From Chromera velia (taxonomy: Eukaryota; Sar; Chromeraceae): a stretch of 24,470 bases of DNA. The DNA lies in the NCBI GenBank assembly GCA_018398765.1, contig JAHBMJ010000131.1:1-24470 (forward strand), written 5' to 3'. Position numbers and translations under genes: made by a program. Position 1 is the stretch's first letter. Every line of letters begins with the position of its first letter. Positions 22,421 through 24,470 of this stretch are shown in pieces. The notes beneath the pieces were generated by a model. It saw only the letters and a list, made by a program, of their open reading frames with translations. It was not told the DNA's origin and did no database searches.

Positions 22421-23915
22421 GATATTGCAACTTTGCAGAGAAGCGATGTACACTGCACATGGTCTCCCCTACTCGACGTATTTCTTCGAGCTCAGCCGTC
22501 AGTCTCTCCTCTTTCATATCCTTTCTGGCTTCAAGTGATCTGCTTCTCTTCCATGTCGGGACCGCTCGATTTCTTTTCTGGCCGCATCCGGCAGATCAGG
22601 GCAGAGGGGGGGGGGTGGAGAAGGAGAATTGTTCTTCTGTTGGCATGTCGATGTCATTTTCCTTTCTCTTCTTTTCCGCCGTCAATGATGAAAAGTGTCT
22701 AAGGTCGTCTTGGTTTTCTGTTCATCTATCCTGCATGCATCTTTGTTTTTACAACTTCTCTTTTACTAGACTACCTCATTTTCTTTCTGTATTTTTCTTT
22801 CTTCTCGTGTGCGTTCGTTCCTCTGCATGCAGCGGATTTGATCATCGACGCCACCCTGAGAGCTTCCGTCGCCAGGTAGGTCTCTCTCACACACGCAATG
22901 TTCCTTTGAAGGAAGAGTCCGTACCTACATGCAGGCTGGAATTCCTATGCGAGCACGGAAGAAGTTTCTCCGTCGGTTCGTAAGGACCTGCAGGCAGAAA
23001 GGGAGTGCAGGCATGTTGTCCTTTTCTTTGTGGGCTTTTTCTTTCGTTGACGACATTCTTTTCTTTCTTCTTTTGGTGGGTGGCAGCTCTTTTTCGCTCA
23101 TGGGCACTTCTTACTTCTAAACCTCTGCCTGCCTGCCTGCCTGCCTGCCATCCACAGGTATGCATACCTCTCTCTTTTTGGGTCTGTCTGTCTGAATGCG
23201 GATGGATGGATGGATGGATGCAGGTTCATCAACTGCAGCTGCGAGCCCAACTGCAAGACGACCAAAGTCCAAGTCAGTCTGTCAATCAAAGTCTGCATNG
23301 GGGGGGGGGGGACATGCCATGTGTGCATTGGGGCCTCCATGTGTTTCCAAACTCTTTGCCGTTCCTATCGGTTGCTTTTCTACTCAATCCTTGTTCACAT
23401 TTCGTGCTTCGGCGTTGTGGTCTGAAGGCGCGAGGTGCCTCTGGATTCGGAGACAAGGGGAGACGTGGCTATAGACAGAAAGGGAGTTGGAAGAGAAATC
23501 ACGATTGTTTTCCGCTTTTTCTATTCCCTCTGTTATGTTCATCATGCTCATGGCGCGGTCGAATTTGCCTTTTGCCTTTCACCCACATCGGATCTTCATT
23601 CGCATTTTCGACAGATATCCAAAACATACTGGGTGATGTTTTAACATACACCTTGATCACACATTCGTCGGGCTTCGTGCGGTCATTTTCTGCGTGGGGG
23701 GGTGAAAAAAGTTTTTCGTTTTCTTTCTGTGAACCGCTTTTTTGGGCAAGCGCCGGCGGTTTTGATATGCGATCATGTGCATAAGTGCACATGGGCGTAG
23801 ACATCTGAGGTTCTTTCTTTCTTTGTGTTCTTGGTGGATCGTGCATCTAATCAGAAGTGGATGCCACACGGGACCTGTCCTTTGAAGTCTCCTTCCAGTT
23901 GCTCTCTCTCTCTCT

Positions 23916-23955
<40 letters not shown>

Positions 23956-24243
23956 CGTGTGTGTGTGTGTGTGTGCGAGCGAACTTCTTTTGCTCCTTTC
24001 ACCGAAGCCCATAGGAAAGGGAAAGGCAAGACAGTTTTTGGTTGTGAGTCCGTACGCACAAGCAAAGCGGATCACGGAGTATGTATACGTATATGTGTGC
24101 GCACGTATCGGATTCATGAATGTTTCTTCTCCATTTGAACGAACGAACGAACGAATGCAGTGGAAGTCCGGGCGGCTCCAGAAGGTTGTGTTGACCGCGA
24201 TGCGAGACATCGAGGCAGGGGAGGAGCTTTCTTACGACTACAA
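14389..24243 (+). CDS. SET-domain protein, Set1/Trithorax-type histone lysine methyltransferase (3' end outside window)
   Basis: Fourteen exons join in phase: 14389-15252, 15633-15831, 16008-16309, 16661-16695, 16954-16981, 17043-17137, 17417-20084, 20529-20567, 21130-21497, 21803-21895, 22439-22497, 22833-22875, 23224-23272 and 24161-24243. That is 4,925 nt, or 1,641 codons plus 2 nt. The N-terminal 290 residues are Lys/Ser/Gly-rich and disordered. A charged Lys/Glu region (about 845-1035), Pro- and Ala-rich linkers and a possible RRM-like segment (about 1230-1270) follow. The SET domain starts near 1520 ([64 protein letters not shown]) and reaches ELSYDYK. Spacing and the IDAT..(N/S).ARFIN and YDYK words match H3K4 methyltransferases acting on chromatin in the nucleus. 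The invariant His after FIN is Cys here. Exon 6 borders are the least certain. A split into two genes before 17283 cannot be excluded. Confidence 0.75.
15428..15463. repeat. (CT)n microsatellite in SET gene intron 1
   Basis: About 18 uninterrupted CT units lie in the intron 15253-15632. Confidence 0.95.
16661..17137 (+). other. SET gene exons 4-6, microexon cluster
   Basis: Exon 4 (16661-16695, 35 nt) reads [11 protein letters not shown]. Exon 5 (16954-16981, 28 nt) reads DYSDWEPGG. Exon 6 (17043-17137, 95 nt) reads [20 protein letters not shown] and ends at VRR. It joins exon 7 to give [16 protein letters not shown]. Exon 6 uses a weak donor (AT|GTGTTC), so its 3' border is a guess from phase. 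The intron between exons 5 and 6 is only 61 bp. Confidence 0.45.
17417..20084 (+). other. SET gene exon 7: large low-complexity exon
   Basis: This 2,668 nt exon starts after 'gggatgcag' and ends at CTT|GTCAGT. It encodes a Pro/Arg-rich start, a more ordered part ([20 protein letters not shown], then [20 protein letters not shown] and [16 protein letters not shown]), a Glu/Lys/Arg-rich region, Pro- and Ala-rich linkers, and an acidic stretch ([20 protein letters not shown]). It then encodes a possible RRM-like unit ([20 protein letters not shown]) and an acidic tail. The frame is open upstream to 17283 but lacks coding character there. GTAAGG at 17991 could act as an internal donor. Confidence 0.7.
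19113..19138. repeat. (GCA)n trinucleotide repeat encoding an Ala tract
   Basis: About eight gca/cag units in exon 7 encode a run of alanines ([17 protein letters not shown]). This is a typical length-variable coding repeat. Confidence 0.9.
20281..20395. repeat. (GT)n microsatellites in SET gene intron 7
   Basis: Two GT runs (20281-20318 and about 20356-20395) are separated by a tgcgtacg-type stretch, inside the intron 20085-20528. Confidence 0.95.
20529..21497 (+). other. SET gene exons 8-9: region before the SET domain
   Basis: Exon 8 (20529-20567, 39 nt) reads [13 protein letters not shown]. Exon 9 (21130-21497) reads [19 protein letters not shown], a Ser-rich part, [20 protein letters not shown] and [13 protein letters not shown]. 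The last words begin the SET fold. The donor GG|GTCGGT completes Gly with exon 10 to give AGIGVYT. No Cys-rich pre-SET module is present, as expected for the Set1/Trithorax type. Confidence 0.65.
20935..21040. repeat. degenerate (GTGA)n tract in SET gene intron 8
   Basis: Repeated gtgagtgag, gtgggtgag and gtgagagg words lie in the intron 20568-21129. Each copy resembles a splice donor, so cryptic splicing is possible here. Confidence 0.6.
22120..22420. repeat. (GT)n / (TGTA)n microsatellite in SET gene intron 10
   Basis: About 300 bp consist mainly of gt with interspersed tgta, tgtc and tgca, ending about 18 bp before the exon 11 acceptor at 22437-22438. It gives long Cys-Val and His-Thr frames that are not genes. 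Confidence 0.95.
23299..23310. other. single N followed by a G-run in intron 13
   Basis: A lone undetermined base precedes eleven G. It is probably a consensus ambiguity at a homopolymer, in the intron 23273-24160. Confidence 0.7.
23919..23975. repeat. (GT)n microsatellite in SET gene intron 13
   Basis: GT units with a central gcgtgcgt interruption, preceded by a short (CT)n run, in the intron before the last visible exon. Confidence 0.95.
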
Positions 24244-24470
24244 GTGAGCGAGTGGGGTGGTGACGAGGGGAGTGAGCCAGGAGGGAAGGCAAGACAATTA
24301 AGTGAGGCTACTGAAGAACTGACTGGTGGTGCGCGCACCCCGTATCTGCTGTATGTTCTCCTCGTGTGTGGATGTCTGTTTTCGGAGCGACGGTGAGGGA
24401 AAACCAAGGCTTTGATTCGCCTTTTGGAGGCATTGAACCTTCATCTCTCCCTTTCTCTCCCTCTTCCCCC
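24244..24470 (+). other. start of SET gene intron 14, cut by the window end
   Basis: It begins GTGAGC. The window ends in a pyrimidine-rich tract (about 24438-24470) that looks like the run-up to an acceptor, so the next exon probably starts just outside. Confidence 0.5.

Larger units (their letters stand above)
21486..24243 (+). other. SET domain, spread over exons 9-14
   Basis: Joining exons 9 (end), 10, 11, 12, 13 and 14 gives a nearly full SET domain of about 120 residues. The G-x-G cofactor loop is [10 protein letters not shown], with EYAGQVI after it. The linker is [20 protein letters not shown]. The core is [16 protein letters not shown], then [13 protein letters not shown]. The end is [18 protein letters not shown]. 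The catalytic Tyr of the final motif is present. The His of FIN-H-SC is TGC (Cys) at 23234-23236. Exon 14 ends AA|GTGAGC in phase 2, so the DYKF phenylalanine and any post-SET Cys cluster lie beyond the window. Confidence 0.85.

Noticed and set aside
22055-22458. His-Thr and Cys-Val repeat proteins
   Set aside because: Pure translation of the (GT)n microsatellite within an intron.

Overview
This is a nuclear eukaryotic genome window. It has spliced genes with long introns full of simple repeats, several microexons, poly-Glu/Lys and poly-Ala/Ser protein tracts, degenerate retroelement pieces, a MITE-like element and an assembly gap (N at 11528-11703). No operons, Shine-Dalgarno sites, rRNA or convincing tRNA were seen. 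The mix of features suits a protist. My best guess is a chromerid or other alveolate alga such as Chromera velia; that is inference, not demonstrated.

Layout. 1-4100 is gene-poor. It holds a possible inverted-repeat element (about 1099-2292) with two minus-strand ORFs, and the 3' end of a decayed non-LTR retrotransposon on the minus strand (2975-3676). 4149-7172 (+) is a five-exon gene for a 219-residue glutathione-S-transferase-fold protein that most resembles the N-terminal half of translation factor eEF1B-gamma. Its second intron carries a roughly 365 bp (CTTC)n tract. 7173-11450 is repeat-rich: a 228 bp MITE-like element with 13 bp exact terminal inverted repeats (7849-8076), a second minus-strand LINE 3' end with a CCHC motif (8665-9424), an (AG)n tract, and unexplained DNA with low-confidence coding-like pieces.

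11704-13770 (-) looks like a multi-exon gene of unknown function. It ends in a Ser/Asp/Glu-rich 55-codon tandem repeat that runs into the gap. It is divergent from the largest gene in the window, a (+) gene at 14389-24243, whose intergenic space of about 620 bp could be a shared promoter region. That (+) gene has at least 14 exons whose phases all join. It encodes a charged, low-complexity protein of more than 1,640 residues ending in a SET domain of the Set1/Trithorax type. The last visible exon ends at the catalytic Tyr-Asp-Tyr motif and the gene continues beyond the window. The SET domain has Cys where the invariant His of the N-H-S-C motif should be.

The two confident genes share a splicing style: donors are often GTCAGT (C at +3) and acceptors are mostly TGCAG. 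No shared pathway links the genes; one belongs to translation, the other to chromatin.
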